Source: Ectothiorhodospira shaposhnikovii (GTDB lineage: Bacteria; Pseudomonadota; Gammaproteobacteria; Ectothiorhodospirales; Ectothiorhodospiraceae). Taken from it: a stretch of 64,000 nucleotides of DNA. Position numbers and translations under genes: made by a program. The notes below the pieces were generated by a model. That model was given only the letters and a program-made list of their open reading frames with translations. It ran no database searches and had not been told where the DNA came from. Positions within the stretch are counted from its first letter, which is position 1. Each line of letters opens with the position of its first letter. Positions 1 through 9,400 of this stretch are shown piece after piece. The DNA lies in NCBI RefSeq assembly GCF_016584105.1, contig NZ_NRSM01000001.1, positions 231,943 through 295,942 of the forward strand, given 5' to 3'.

Positions 1-9
1 GAACACGTC

Positions 10-73
10 ATTCCCGCGCCAGCGGGAATCCATTCACAGCCTGGACATCCCGGACTCCCGCCTTCGCGGGAGT
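10..73. repeat. pair of dRS3-like palindromic repeats
   Basis: Two short palindromes lie head to tail. The first (10-29) is ATTCCC-N8-GGGAAT, and the second (54-73) is the variant ACTCCC-N8-GGGAGT. The same unit recurs near 12683, 28280, 28324, 31617 and 35990 in this window, always between genes. The architecture matches the neisserial dRS3 repeat (ATTCCC-N8-GGGAAT); whether it is related by descent is not known from this sequence. Confidence 0.8.
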
Positions 74-170
74 GACGGCGGGGGGCGGGAGTCCGGTGTG
101 TCCACCATGATACAGCTTGGTTCGGGCCATGCCGGCGCGCAAAGGTTCTGCCATGCCCTTCCGTCGGCGG

Positions 171-253
171 GTCCCCGGTGTGGTAGATTCCGAGTCAGGT
201 CATGCAGTGGTCGAGTCCGCGCTATCGGGGTTCGAATCCCCGTGGGGACGCCA
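171..253 (+). other. tRNA-like element with intact acceptor and T arm
   Basis: Positions 171-177 can pair as a seven-base acceptor stem with 243-249, followed by a discriminator G and CCA at 251-253. A canonical T arm (5-bp stem, loop TTCGAAT) occupies 226-242. The 48 bases between do not fold into a recognisable D arm or anticodon arm, and I can assign no anticodon. It is therefore best read as a tRNA remnant, a chimeric tRNA-like sequence or an attachment-site-like tRNA end, not a functional tRNA. A 36-bp segment inside it is repeated immediately downstream. Confidence 0.45.
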
Positions 254-291
254 TGGATTCCGGATCAGGTCATGAGGTGGTCGATCCCGCG
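186..291. repeat. imperfect 36-bp direct repeat around the tRNA-like 3' end
   Basis: Positions 186-221 and 256-291 are copies of one another with about six mismatches and no gaps (both start GATTCCG and share TCAGGTCATG). They flank the T arm and CCA of the tRNA-like element, a 70-bp period. The second copy ends about 20 bp before the start codon at 312. Confidence 0.7.
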
Positions 292-311
292 GCGGGAGGA
301 GAGGAAAAGTC

Positions 312-1898
312 ATGTCCCGGAAGAAGTTGCCCATCGGCATCCAGACTTTTCGCGAGATCCGCGAAGAGGACTTCTATTATGTCGACAAGACCACTTATGC
401 ACGACAACTGATCGAACAGGGCAAGTACTACTTCCTTTCCCGCCCCCGCCGTTTCGGCAAAAGCCTCTTCATCGACACGTTGGCCGAACTGTTCGAGTCC
501 AACGAGCCCCTGTTCCGCGGCTTGCATGTCCACGATCATTGGGACTGGCAGGTTCGTCACCCGGTCATTCGCCTCAGCTTCGGCGGCGGCGTGGTGCGAG
601 ATCGTATCGAGCTGGAGCGCAACATGATCAATATCCTGGTTGCCAACCAGGAGCGACTGGGCCTGACCTGTAGTTCACCCTCCGACCCCGCGGGCTGTCT
701 TGCCGAACTGATCCGTCACGCCCACGCCGCCACGGGCAGGCGGGTTGTGGTATTGGTGGATGAATATGACAAGCCAATTCTGGACAACCTGTCCCGCCCG
801 GCAGTGGCGATGGAAATCCGTGACGGCCTGCGCAATCTCTACTCCATGATCAAGGACTCCGATGCCCACATCCGCTTCACCATGCTTACCGGGGTTTCCA
901 GGTTCAGCAAGGTGAGCCTGTTTTCAGGTCTGAACAACCTGGAAGACATCACGGTCAACGCCCGCTACTCCGCCATCTGCGGCTACACCGAGTCCGATCT
1001 GGATACGGTATTCGCCCCCGAGCTTGAAGGCCTGGACCGGGAACAGGTCAGGCAGTGGTACAACGGCTACAACTGGACCGGTGACGCTGTCTACAACCCC
1101 TTTGATGCCCTGTTGTTGTTTCGCAACCGGGAGATGCGTCCCTACTGGTTTGAGACGGGCACACCGACTTTCCTGGTGGATCTGCTGATGGAGCGACATG
1201 TCCTGTCGCCTTCCCTGGAGCGCCTGAGTGCGCCTGAGTCCCTGCTGTCCGTCTTCGAGATCGGCGATATTTCCATCGAAGCCCTCATGTTCCAGACCGG
1301 TTACCTCACGATTGAGTCGGTCCGCCGCATCGGGGGCTTTGCCCAGTACCGCCTGCGTTACCCCAATCTGGAAGTGCGGTCAAGCCTGAACGGCGCCCTG
1401 CTGCAGCGCCTGCGTCCGAACCCGGCGGAATATGCCGGACAGATCACGCAATTGCATGACCTGCTGATGGCCAATGACTTTACCGGTCTTGAGGCTCTGT
1501 TCACCAGTTTTTTTGCCGGTATCCCCGCCGACTGGCTTCGCCGAAATCCCATCGCTCGATACGAAGGCTATTACGCCAGTGTGTTCTATGCCTGCTTCGC
1601 GGCCCTGGGTCTGGACATCGTGCCGGAGGAGAGCAGCGCAGGGGGACGCCTGGACATGGCTGTCAGGTTCAACCGCCAGGTGTACCTGTTTGAATTCAAG
1701 GTGGTGGAACTGGAGCCGGAGGGTACAGCGCTGGCCCAGATCAAGGACAAGGGTTATGCCGACAAATACCGGGTCCGTGGTTGTCCGATTCACCTGATCG
1801 GTGTGGAGTTCAGCCGGGAAAGCCGCAGCGTGGTGCGCTTCGAGGTGGAAACGGTCGCGCCACGGACGGGGCATTGTTCATCGGCCGGGTTCCCATAG
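312..1898 (+). CDS. AAA-ATPase-like / PD-(D/E)XK nuclease-like protein (DUF1703 type)
   Basis: This 528-residue protein has the layout of the widespread bacterial family with an N-terminal AAA-ATPase-like domain and a C-terminal PD-(D/E)XK-like domain. The N-terminal block with IGIQTFREIREEDFYYVDKT and the P-loop-like PRRFGKSLFIDTL (about residues 45-58) is diagnostic. VVVLVDEYDKPIL (about residues 145-157) is the Walker B-like strand. The C-terminus carries GRLDMAV and YLFEFKV, fitting the D and ExK nuclease motifs. ATG at 312 follows a purine-rich GGAGGAGAGGAAAAG ribosome site. The biological role of this family is unknown; many genomes carry several copies. The gene stands alone and its stop lies 18 bp from the convergent gene at 1917. 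Confidence 0.85.
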   Translation: MSRKKLPIGIQTFREIREEDFYYVDKTTYARQLIEQGKYYFLSRPRRFGKSLFIDTLAELFESNEPLFRGLHVHDHWDWQVRHPVIRLSFGGGVVRDRIELERNMINILVANQERLGLTCSSPSDPAGCLAELIRHAHAATGRRVVVLVDEYDKPILDNLSRPAVAMEIRDGLRNLYSMIKDSDAHIRFTMLTGVSRFSKVSLFSGLNNLEDITVNARYSAICGYTESDLDTVFAPELEGLDREQVRQWYNGYNWTGDAVYNPFDALLLFRNREMRPYWFETGTPTFLVDLLMERHVLSPSLERLSAPESLLSVFEIGDISIEALMFQTGYLTIESVRRIGGFAQYRLRYPNLEVRSSLNGALLQRLRPNPAEYAGQITQLHDLLMANDFTGLEALFTSFFAGIPADWLRRNPIARYEGYYASVFYACFAALGLDIVPEESSAGGRLDMAVRFNRQVYLFEFKVVELEPEGTALAQIKDKGYADKYRVRGCPIHLIGVEFSRESRSVVRFEVETVAPRTGHCSSAGFP

Positions 1899-1916
1899 CC
1901 CGGCTTTCACTCCGGG

Positions 1917-2219
1917 TCAGAACCGGCTCCACTCGATCTTGAGGATCTGCCCGCCGCTGACGGTGATGGTGTAGTTGAGGTCATTGTGGCGATAGAACCA
2001 GGTCTCCGAGACCCGCCATTCCAGGCAGCCGCGCCGATCCCGTCGCGCGCAGATTTCCTGGCTACTGCGGTAGCGGGGCTCACCCATGTGCTCCAGCAGC
2101 AGCCAGGCGGGGCTGCCCTCGCGGATGAGCACGCCGTCGAAACGCAGGCTGGAGGCCTGGGATGTGGCGGCTGCCAGGAGCAGCAGCAGGGGGAGAAACC
2201 ATGTCCAGTGTTTGATCAT
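1917..2219 (-). CDS. small secreted protein, DUF2845-like
   Basis: A 100-residue protein with a classical signal peptide (MIKHWTWFLPLLLLLAAATSQA) predicted to end near residue 22, so it should be periplasmic. The mature part contains two cysteines (EICARRDRRGC) that could form a disulfide, and the run SETWFYRHNDLNYTITVSGGQ typical of small DUF2845 proteins, where a tyrosine-rich strand precedes a G-G-x-hydrophobic turn. The family has no assigned function. It is convergent with the ATPase gene upstream and lies 93 bp after the start of the persulfide dioxygenase stop side, so it is probably transcribed alone. Confidence 0.65.
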   Translation of the reverse strand: MIKHWTWFLPLLLLLAAATSQASSLRFDGVLIREGSPAWLLLEHMGEPRYRSSQEICARRDRRGCLEWRVSETWFYRHNDLNYTITVSGGQILKIEWSRF

Positions 2220-2312
2220 GTGCGCGCAGGCCTTGCCGGAAGGACTCTGCCGACATGATAGCAGCGGTTTTGCCGCATTCTCACATCCCGCGCGATTGGC
2301 GCCGGTTTTGTT

Positions 2313-3065
2313 CTAACCCTGCCGGCTTGCCTCGCACAGGGCGCGCATCTGTTCCGGCACATTGTCCGGGCAGGCGCCGCACTGTTCGTTGCCGGGCAGC
2401 GCGAAATCGATCTTGCGGGGGTAGGGCAGGTCCATCTCGTGCATGATCTTCACGAACTCCGCCTCCGTGCGGCCCTTGCCCAGCCGGGGGTTGCGCAGCC
2501 TTTCCTGGGCGATGGTGGTGATGCGCCGGTCTTCGTAGTCGTGGGCGGGATAGACCAGGGTCTCGTCGGGCAGGCTGAAGAACTTGTCGTGGATGCTGCG
2601 ATACAGCACATGAGCATCACCGGACTGGAAATCGGTGCGTCCGCAACTCTCGATCAGCAGGGCATCTCCCGAGAACAGGAGCTTGAGGCCGTGATGATCC
2701 AGCAGATAGGCGTGATGGGTGTCGGTATGTCCGGGGGTGAACAGGGGGTTGAGGGTGATGCCACCCACCTGGAAGGGTTCCCCTTCCCGCAGTCCCAGAT
2801 CCCGGCAGGGCAGCGCGTCCAGGGCCGGGCCCGCGATCCGGCAGCCGGTGAGTTGCTTGAGTCGCCGCGCCCCGGTGATGTGATCGGCGTGGATGTGGGT
2901 TTCCACCGCGTAATCCAGGGTCAGCCCCATGGACTGCAGGACCTCCAGGTCCCTGTCCACCGTTTCCAGCACCGGGTCGATGAGGGCCGTGACACCGGTG
3001 TCGGGACAGGCCAGCAGGTAGGTGAAAGTGGAAGAATCCGGTTCGAACAGTTGCCGAAAATGCAT
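2313..3065 (-). CDS. persulfide dioxygenase-like metallo-beta-lactamase fold protein
   Basis: A 250-residue single-domain MBL-fold hydrolase of the ETHE1/Blh type. The metal-binding motif is THIHADH (about residues 56-62), followed by TPGHTDTHH with a further ligand histidine, SGDALLI with the bridging aspartate, and YPAHDY with the last histidine. GRTDFQ after the SGD motif is characteristic of ETHE1-like persulfide dioxygenases, which oxidise glutathione persulfide to sulfite and GSH with Fe(II). No rhodanese domain is fused. The C-terminus has a C-x2-C pair (QCGACPD), which is unusual for the core fold. Related proteins also act as glyoxalase II-like enzymes, so the substrate is inferred. 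Confidence 0.8.
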   Translation of the reverse strand: MHFRQLFEPDSSTFTYLLACPDTGVTALIDPVLETVDRDLEVLQSMGLTLDYAVETHIHADHITGARRLKQLTGCRIAGPALDALPCRDLGLREGEPFQVGGITLNPLFTPGHTDTHHAYLLDHHGLKLLFSGDALLIESCGRTDFQSGDAHVLYRSIHDKFFSLPDETLVYPAHDYEDRRITTIAQERLRNPRLGKGRTEAEFVKIMHEMDLPYPRKIDFALPGNEQCGACPDNVPEQMRALCEASRQG

Positions 3066-3270
3066 TGGGTTTCCCTCTTCCAGTCGTGAGCCCGTTGCGT
3101 CGGTCCCAGTATAGTCGCTCAGGTGCTCTACCTTGGCGGGATAAGGGGGACGTCATTCCACGCGGACCAAAAGACGACAGATAGTCGACTTTCGCACGTT
3201 GCCCGTGCGGGGCAGTATGGCCTCGAACTTTTCATGACGATTTTCCGACCCTGGGAGTTCCCGTTTGCAC

Positions 3271-5085
3271 ATGGTCTTTCCAACCGCCTCGGTGCCCTTC
3301 CGGTATCTGGTCACCGTCCTGCGCCTGGCGGTGTTGTCCATGCTTCTGCTCTTTACCGGTGCCGCTCAGGCACAGCCGATACTGAGCATCCTGCCGGAAT
3401 CCACCGGCTGCGTGTCGGTGCTGACCAGTCAGGCCGGTGGTTTGTATCGGGCCTGCGGACCGGACTGGCGGTTCCGGCGCATTGCCGGTGTGCCCGAAGC
3501 ACTGCCGGTGGCCCTGACCGAGAGCAACCGTTCGCTGATCCTCGGCACACGCACCGGCCTTTATCAGCGCTCATCCGACCAGGCCGGGTGGCAACGGCTC
3601 AGTGATCAGCCCACCGGCGCGCTGGCCTGTCACGGCGCCCGTTGCGTGGTCCGGCCCTTCGGCCAGGGGCCGCATCGGTTATCGGATGGCCGGCTCTCCC
3701 CGCTGCGGGTCCGGGGCCTTCCGGATCAGCCCCTGCAACAGTTCGTCATTGCCGGAGAGGGTGTCCTGTATGGCGCCGGCATGGGCGCGGGTGTCCTGCA
3801 GCTCAGGCCCGGCGACGATGCCTGGCAACCCGTCGGCTCCGGTCTGGGCAACGGCAACGTGCTGGCCCTGGCGCTGGCGAATGACGGCACCCTCCATGTC
3901 GGAACCTATGGAGGCGGCCTTTACTGTCTGCGCCCCGGTGAGGACCGCTGGCAGCGTCTGTCGGGTTTGCAGGCAACCCGGGTGACGGCCCTGGCGGTGT
4001 CCGCCGATGGTAGCTGGCTGTTGGCTGGTGTCGGCGACGGGGTCCGGGAATCGCGGGATGGCGGCGACAGCTGGCGGGAGGTGCCTGAATTGGCGGGCAT
4101 CCCTGTACTCAGCCTGGCCTTCGACGAGGTGGGCCGGGCCTGGGCCGGGACACGGGAGGGGCAACTGTACCGTCGACAGGGTGAGGCGTGGATGCGGGTC
4201 AGGTTCGGCGATGATCTGAGCGTTCATCAAGTGACGGCGGATGGTCGTGGCGGGTTGTTCGCGCTCATCGGAGAGCGATTGTACCGGCGCCCATACCCTG
4301 GGGCGGACTGGCAGCGGATCGAGACGCCATTTCCCCTGGCCGATGGGTGGATCTCCCTTGCGATGGATGGCGCGGGCCGCCTTTACCTGGGTAGCCCTCG
4401 GCATCCGACCCGGCGCCTGGATATTCAGAGTGGACAGTGGCCGGTGTCGGTGTCCGGCCTGCCGGAGCCGGGGAGTTTCCGCGTCCTGCGCCGGGGGCCG
4501 GAGGGCGTCGTGTATGGGATACATGCCGATACCGGTCAGCTCTATCGTCTGGAACCGGAGCGGGATCACTGGACGCTGATTGAGGTCGGGGAGGCGCGTC
4601 TGCGACATCAGGTATGGGATCTGCGGCGGCTGCCGGGAGAGCATGGGGTGGCCTGGGGTCCCAATATCCTGATGTGGCAACGTCCCGGCGAGCCATGGCA
4701 GCACAACTGGTTTGCCCAGCTTGAACGCGGGGCGCCCGGACTGGATGCCGACAGGGTGTTGTGGACTCGTCGCCAGGTTACGGTGTTTTCGCTGGCACCC
4801 GGTGAGAACCGCTGGAGCGACAACACGATCCGTCACCCCCTGTATGTGGAAGCCGTGGCCCTGGCGGACGGCACGGAGGTGGCGTTGACCGGGGACAACC
4901 GCCTGGTGCGCCTGCTGCGTCGGGAGGATGGAACCTGGGCGGAACTTGATGCCCACGTGCCGCCGGGGCCTCCGCCCTACACACTGGCCGCCGCGGGAGA
5001 CCGTGTCTACCTGGGTACCCTTGACGGTCTTCATGAACTGGACCGGGTGCATGGCACCTGGCGGGATATCACCCCCACACACTGA
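3271..5085 (+). CDS. secreted beta-propeller protein of unknown function
   Basis: First gene of a three-gene operon. I take ATG at 3271 rather than TTG at 3265. The 604-residue product starts with a signal peptide (hydrophobic LAVLSMLLLFTGAAQAQ, cleavage near residue 31). The rest consists of many repeated strands with the pattern 'G-x-hydrophobic-Y-x-G-T-x-G-G-hydrophobic-Y-x-L/R' (for example LHVGTYGGGLYCL and VYLGTLDGLHELD). This is typical of WD40/YVTN or sialidase-like propellers with the T-x-x-G-h-Y-x-S blade seen in ligand-sensing propellers. No catalytic motif is visible. It is followed by a membrane protein 14 bp downstream and a giant exported protein, suggesting an envelope complex. 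Confidence 0.65.
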   Translation: MVFPTASVPFRYLVTVLRLAVLSMLLLFTGAAQAQPILSILPESTGCVSVLTSQAGGLYRACGPDWRFRRIAGVPEALPVALTESNRSLILGTRTGLYQRSSDQAGWQRLSDQPTGALACHGARCVVRPFGQGPHRLSDGRLSPLRVRGLPDQPLQQFVIAGEGVLYGAGMGAGVLQLRPGDDAWQPVGSGLGNGNVLALALANDGTLHVGTYGGGLYCLRPGEDRWQRLSGLQATRVTALAVSADGSWLLAGVGDGVRESRDGGDSWREVPELAGIPVLSLAFDEVGRAWAGTREGQLYRRQGEAWMRVRFGDDLSVHQVTADGRGGLFALIGERLYRRPYPGADWQRIETPFPLADGWISLAMDGAGRLYLGSPRHPTRRLDIQSGQWPVSVSGLPEPGSFRVLRRGPEGVVYGIHADTGQLYRLEPERDHWTLIEVGEARLRHQVWDLRRLPGEHGVAWGPNILMWQRPGEPWQHNWFAQLERGAPGLDADRVLWTRRQVTVFSLAPGENRWSDNTIRHPLYVEAVALADGTEVALTGDNRLVRLLRREDGTWAELDAHVPPGPPPYTLAAAGDRVYLGTLDGLHELDRVHGTWRDITPTH

Positions 5086-5099
5086 GGCCGGCCGTCGAC

Positions 5100-6410
5100 A
5101 TGTTGCTTGTGTTTCGCAGTCTGATCGTTGCCGTGCTTCTGGCCCTGGGCGCTACGCTCTGGTGGTATCCCGCTGCCACTCTGGTGATGGTGGAGCCGGT
5201 CGCCTGGGGACAATGGCACGAGCAGCAATATGACCCTCAGCATCGGTCGTCACCGTTTCTGTCTTCCTCCGTGATCGAGCAGTCCCGGCAATCGCGTCCC
5301 TTCGTGCCGATGGCGGAGTTCATCCATGGGCAGGTCGGTGGGGCGATGCTGGAGATCGAGGCCGGTGACTGGAGTCGGGACCTGCCGGGTCCTGAAGGTG
5401 GTCGTGCCTGGCTGGCACCGGACCGGGTGCCCGTCACCGATCCCCCGCGCGGCTGGCTGAACCTGGCCCTGCGGGATGGGGAAGCGCTGGATTTCTACCG
5501 CCTGCAATGGCTGGACCCGTTGCAGCGTCTGGGTGACATACCTCCGGCGCTGGCCCATCCTTTCCGGGGTGTTTCGTTGCTCTGGGTCGGCCTGGGCGTC
5601 ACCCTGCTGGTCATGCTCGCGCTGCCTGTTTGTGAATCGCCGGCCCAGGCCAGCAATCTGGCCCGGGGCATGCGGATTGGATTGGTCCTGCTGGGTTTTT
5701 TCCTGCCGCTGACCCTGGCAAGCCTGTGGCTGTCGCAGCGTTCGGCGCCGGATGCGGTTTACGCCCTGATCGTGATAGGGGGCATGCTGGCATTGACCGG
5801 TCTTGTCACGGCCCTGATCTTCGGTCGGCAGTATGCCTGGCTCAGGCGACTCATGGCCGGTGAGGGTTTGCTGGCCCATTGGCAACTGGCACCCGAGCAG
5901 TGGCGGGATTTCGTGCAGCGGGACATGCGGCGCAGCCGGGGGGAGAAGCTGGCCAGGCTGGTGATGGTGGCGGTGATGGCCGTGGTGGTGGGCCTGGGAT
6001 TTGTGCTGTTTGCGCCGGACCGGGGAGCGGGTCTGGTGGTGGCGGGGGTGCTGACGGGCATGGTGATGCTGCTTGCACTGATCGTGTTGCTCATGCCCCT
6101 GTGGACCCGTCGACGCCTGTTACGGGCGTTACCGCAGGTCTGGCTGGGGCCGGAAGGTGTCTGTATCGGTCATCAGGCCCATCACTGGTCGGGGCTGGGA
6201 TCACGGCTTGAGTCGGCCCGATTGCAGAGGGGCAAGCAGGGCCGGCCTGCCCGGATCGAGCTGACCTACTCCGGTTTGCGAGGGGTGAGCAGTGGTCGAG
6301 GTGTGTATTTTTACCGTGACCAGCAGAATGTGGTGGTTCCGGTCCCACCCGACAAGGAGGTAGAGGCGGAAAGGGTCATCGCCGTGTTGCGAGTCGGCAA
6401 GGGGGGTTGA
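5100..6410 (+). CDS. polytopic inner-membrane protein of unknown function
   Basis: Second gene of the operon; 436 residues from ATG at 5100. One membrane segment lies at about residues 4-24. A polar, probably periplasmic region of about 130 residues follows. There are then about five further membrane segments (roughly 160-182, 196-215, 220-243, 290-310 and 313-335), and the protein ends in a cytoplasmic domain of about 95 residues. I recognise no family motif. The overall shape (one segment, external domain, membrane bundle, cytosolic tail) would suit a membrane partner for its exported neighbours. Its stop codon lies just before the next start, so translation is probably coupled. Confidence 0.6.
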   Translation: MLLVFRSLIVAVLLALGATLWWYPAATLVMVEPVAWGQWHEQQYDPQHRSSPFLSSSVIEQSRQSRPFVPMAEFIHGQVGGAMLEIEAGDWSRDLPGPEGGRAWLAPDRVPVTDPPRGWLNLALRDGEALDFYRLQWLDPLQRLGDIPPALAHPFRGVSLLWVGLGVTLLVMLALPVCESPAQASNLARGMRIGLVLLGFFLPLTLASLWLSQRSAPDAVYALIVIGGMLALTGLVTALIFGRQYAWLRRLMAGEGLLAHWQLAPEQWRDFVQRDMRRSRGEKLARLVMVAVMAVVVGLGFVLFAPDRGAGLVVAGVLTGMVMLLALIVLLMPLWTRRRLLRALPQVWLGPEGVCIGHQAHHWSGLGSRLESARLQRGKQGRPARIELTYSGLRGVSSGRGVYFYRDQQNVVVPVPPDKEVEAERVIAVLRVGKGG

Positions 6411-6412
6411 GG

Positions 6413-9400
6413 ATGGATATGACCGCACTGTCACGGCCTGGCGCCCGTAGCAGACACTCGCTGTTACCCATGTGTCCCGGCATGTCATGGCTCATTGCCG
6501 GCCTGATCGGCACTTGTGCCTTGTCCCTGATCCTTTTCTGCGGCAAGCCCGCAAGGGCGGACACTCCATCACTGGACCCGGAGCTGCAGGCACTGGCGGC
6601 CCAGGGCAAGCTGACCGTGCGAGCCCTGCGCGCCTGGGGGCTGCTACCGGACGCCCATCAGGGTTTGGTGATGGCGCTGCATGGCCGTTCGCTGGACCTG
6701 CTGGCGGCGGATCAGGCGCAGGTTGATCGCTGGGTTGAGGATGCCGATAGTGGGCGCCTGTCCTTGTCGGCGGATCAACTGGGCCATCTCAGGGACCTGC
6801 AGGCCCTGATGGGTCGCATCACGACCCTGAGCATGGAGGCATCCGGCGCCGATTCCGCGCTGGCCGGTGCGCTGGATATCGAGCAGACCTGGACCCTGGA
6901 GGACTGGGAATCTCTCGAAAAGGCCCCGGCCTTGATGCCAGGCGGGGCGTTCGGCGCCGTTCTGTTCGCCCAGGACCCCATGGAGGCGGCAATGATGGCT
7001 CGTCTGGAACGTCCGGAGGGTTTTGATCCTCCGCTGCGTCTGGATGCCCGGGCCACCCGTGAGTTGCTGTTCCCACCGGAGAAGGACATCCCGGATGTCG
7101 CTGCCGCGCCGCCCCCGCCTCCCACCCCGCCAGCCCTGCCCGCGGGGTTGATCCGCGCCGACCTGGCCCAGGGTGTCAATACCCTGGGGGATACCTACTG
7201 GGCAGGGCAGGTGATCTTTGCCATGCAGGGCATGCGCATGCTTTACGGCGTCCTGTCGGAAGCCGACGAGGCGGCCTTCAGCCGTCTCTGGGCGCCCTTG
7301 TTCGAGCATCCCAGTGAGGCCGTGCTGGCCTGGCTGCAGGCCCTCAACCCCTTGCTGATGGAGTTTCTGGCCGCCCAGCAGGAAATGGCCGCCTTGCTGG
7401 AGGTGCTGGACGAGGCGGATTTCGCCGTGGAACTGGCCATGGCCTACGGCGAGGACGAAGACATCGCCACAGCCATGAATCGGGTGGGACTGCTCAATGC
7501 CCGTATCGGTGACGTGAAGCGGCACATGGAACAGCTGGTGGCGGCCATTGATGCCCTGGGCGATCCACCCGACGTGCGCCTGGAACAGGCGCGCGCCCGG
7601 GCCAGAACCCGCCAGGCCGTCGAGCTGGTGAAATCACTGGCCCCGCCCGCCGAGATCCATCACGTCCCCCGTCCCGGCTGGTCGGCGGAGACGGCCTGTG
7701 AGTTTGCCGGCGGCTGCCCCCGTCACGAGGATTTCGGTGAATTGAGCAAGGTGTTCCACTACGCCTTCGAATATCGCCTTTTGCGCTGGGATGGTTCCAT
7801 TTCCCGGGACCAGATCACCGCTCCGCTGATGCTGGCCTTCGTGATCCACGATCCCGTGCCGGCGGAGGCCATTGTGCAGGGACGCTGGGCCGGATGGCAG
7901 TGGATCGATGAATGGATGATTCCCCATTTCATGAGTCCGGACGCCGGTGACTGGGTCCGGACCAACCGGATGCAGGGAAGGTATGACGATGCCATGACCG
8001 GGCTGACGCAGACTACGGTGGATGGCCGTCCCGCCCTGCGCTGGCCCTACCCGTGGTTGTACGGCATCGAGCTGGTGAACTATCTGATCCAGCCGGGGGG
8101 GGATGAAGACCCGCGCATCCTCGTGATTCAGGTGCCGAACTGGGCGGTGATCGGCAATGCGGGGGGATTGCGGGATCATATCCAGCGCCATCAGGGGTTT
8201 GAACTGGAGGCGATGGTGGGGCATCTGCGCCTGGGTCCCGCCGGGGACCGGGAGGACACCGAGCCGGGCTTTCCGGATATCGCTTTGGAATATACTGAAT
8301 ATCGGCGGCAGACCCTGGAATGGCTCGCGGAGCGGGTGGAGGCGCAGCGAGGACTGGTAGAAGGCGCGCGCGGCCATGATGCGAGGCGAATCACGCAGAG
8401 CCTCTTGCACGAGTTGCAAGACCTGATGGAGATCCTGCGGGACGGGCGATATCGCTGGACGCCCGCTCCTCTGTACGAGAGCTGGGCCGGGCATGGCTAC
8501 GGCAGTCACGGTGAATATGCTCTGCGAGATGCCCGTCTGGAGCAGGCCCCGGCATCCTGGCTGCCCACGGCAAGGGTCGTGCTGGAGCCCGGCGCGCCTC
8601 TGGATCTGCTGCCCCAGCCCATTGAGGAAGTGGGGGAATTGGCACCCTGTGTCGACTGCCGCGTGCTCATGCCGGAAGTGATACCGGGGTTTCCCCTGAA
8701 CAACGAGAACGAATATCTCACGGTGCGTGAACTGGTGGCGGCGGGCCGTCTGCGCCTGTTGCCAACGGATCACGGCCTGCCGGTGGGCAATCTCTTCGGC
8801 GTGGGTGATCTGGATGTGGCGCGCATCGACATTCCGGTGGCGCCGGAGGGATCATCGGCCCCGGCGGAGGAGGATCCGCTGCAGGCCCGGGTGCGCTTCC
8901 ACGAGAACAACATCGGCTGGCTGCAAGGCGACATCCAGCGCCTGGAACAGGCCATGCGCGGCAGCGGCAACGAGGATGAACGCCGGTTTCTGGCCCACCA
9001 ACTCACCATCAAGCGGGCCGATCTGCAGGGAGAGCGGGATGCCATCACCACCGTGCAGACGGGCAATTTCGTCCGCACCCCCACCGCCTGGGATCAGCTG
9101 GTCAAGGAGCAGATGCTGGCACAGGGCCGGGAGATGGCGGCCCGGGTGGAGCGGTCGCGGCGCAATCTGGACCGCATCGAGCACATGGTGGATACCCTGC
9201 CGCCGGAAGAACGCCGCGACCTGAGGGACTGGGTGGATCGCCAGTTGCGGGACGCCGGGATGGATCTGGAACGGCAGGTGCAGGTGGGACATGTGGTGGC
9301 CAGGAACCTGCAGGCGCGGGCTGAACAGCAGCGTGCCGCCGCCCAGGAGGATGAGGCCTGGGCTCAACTGGCGGTGGACATTCTGGAGAACTATCAGCAG

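Noticed and set aside
171..253. functional tRNA gene
   Set aside because: Acceptor and T arms are fine, but D and anticodon arms cannot be formed and no anticodon is assignable.
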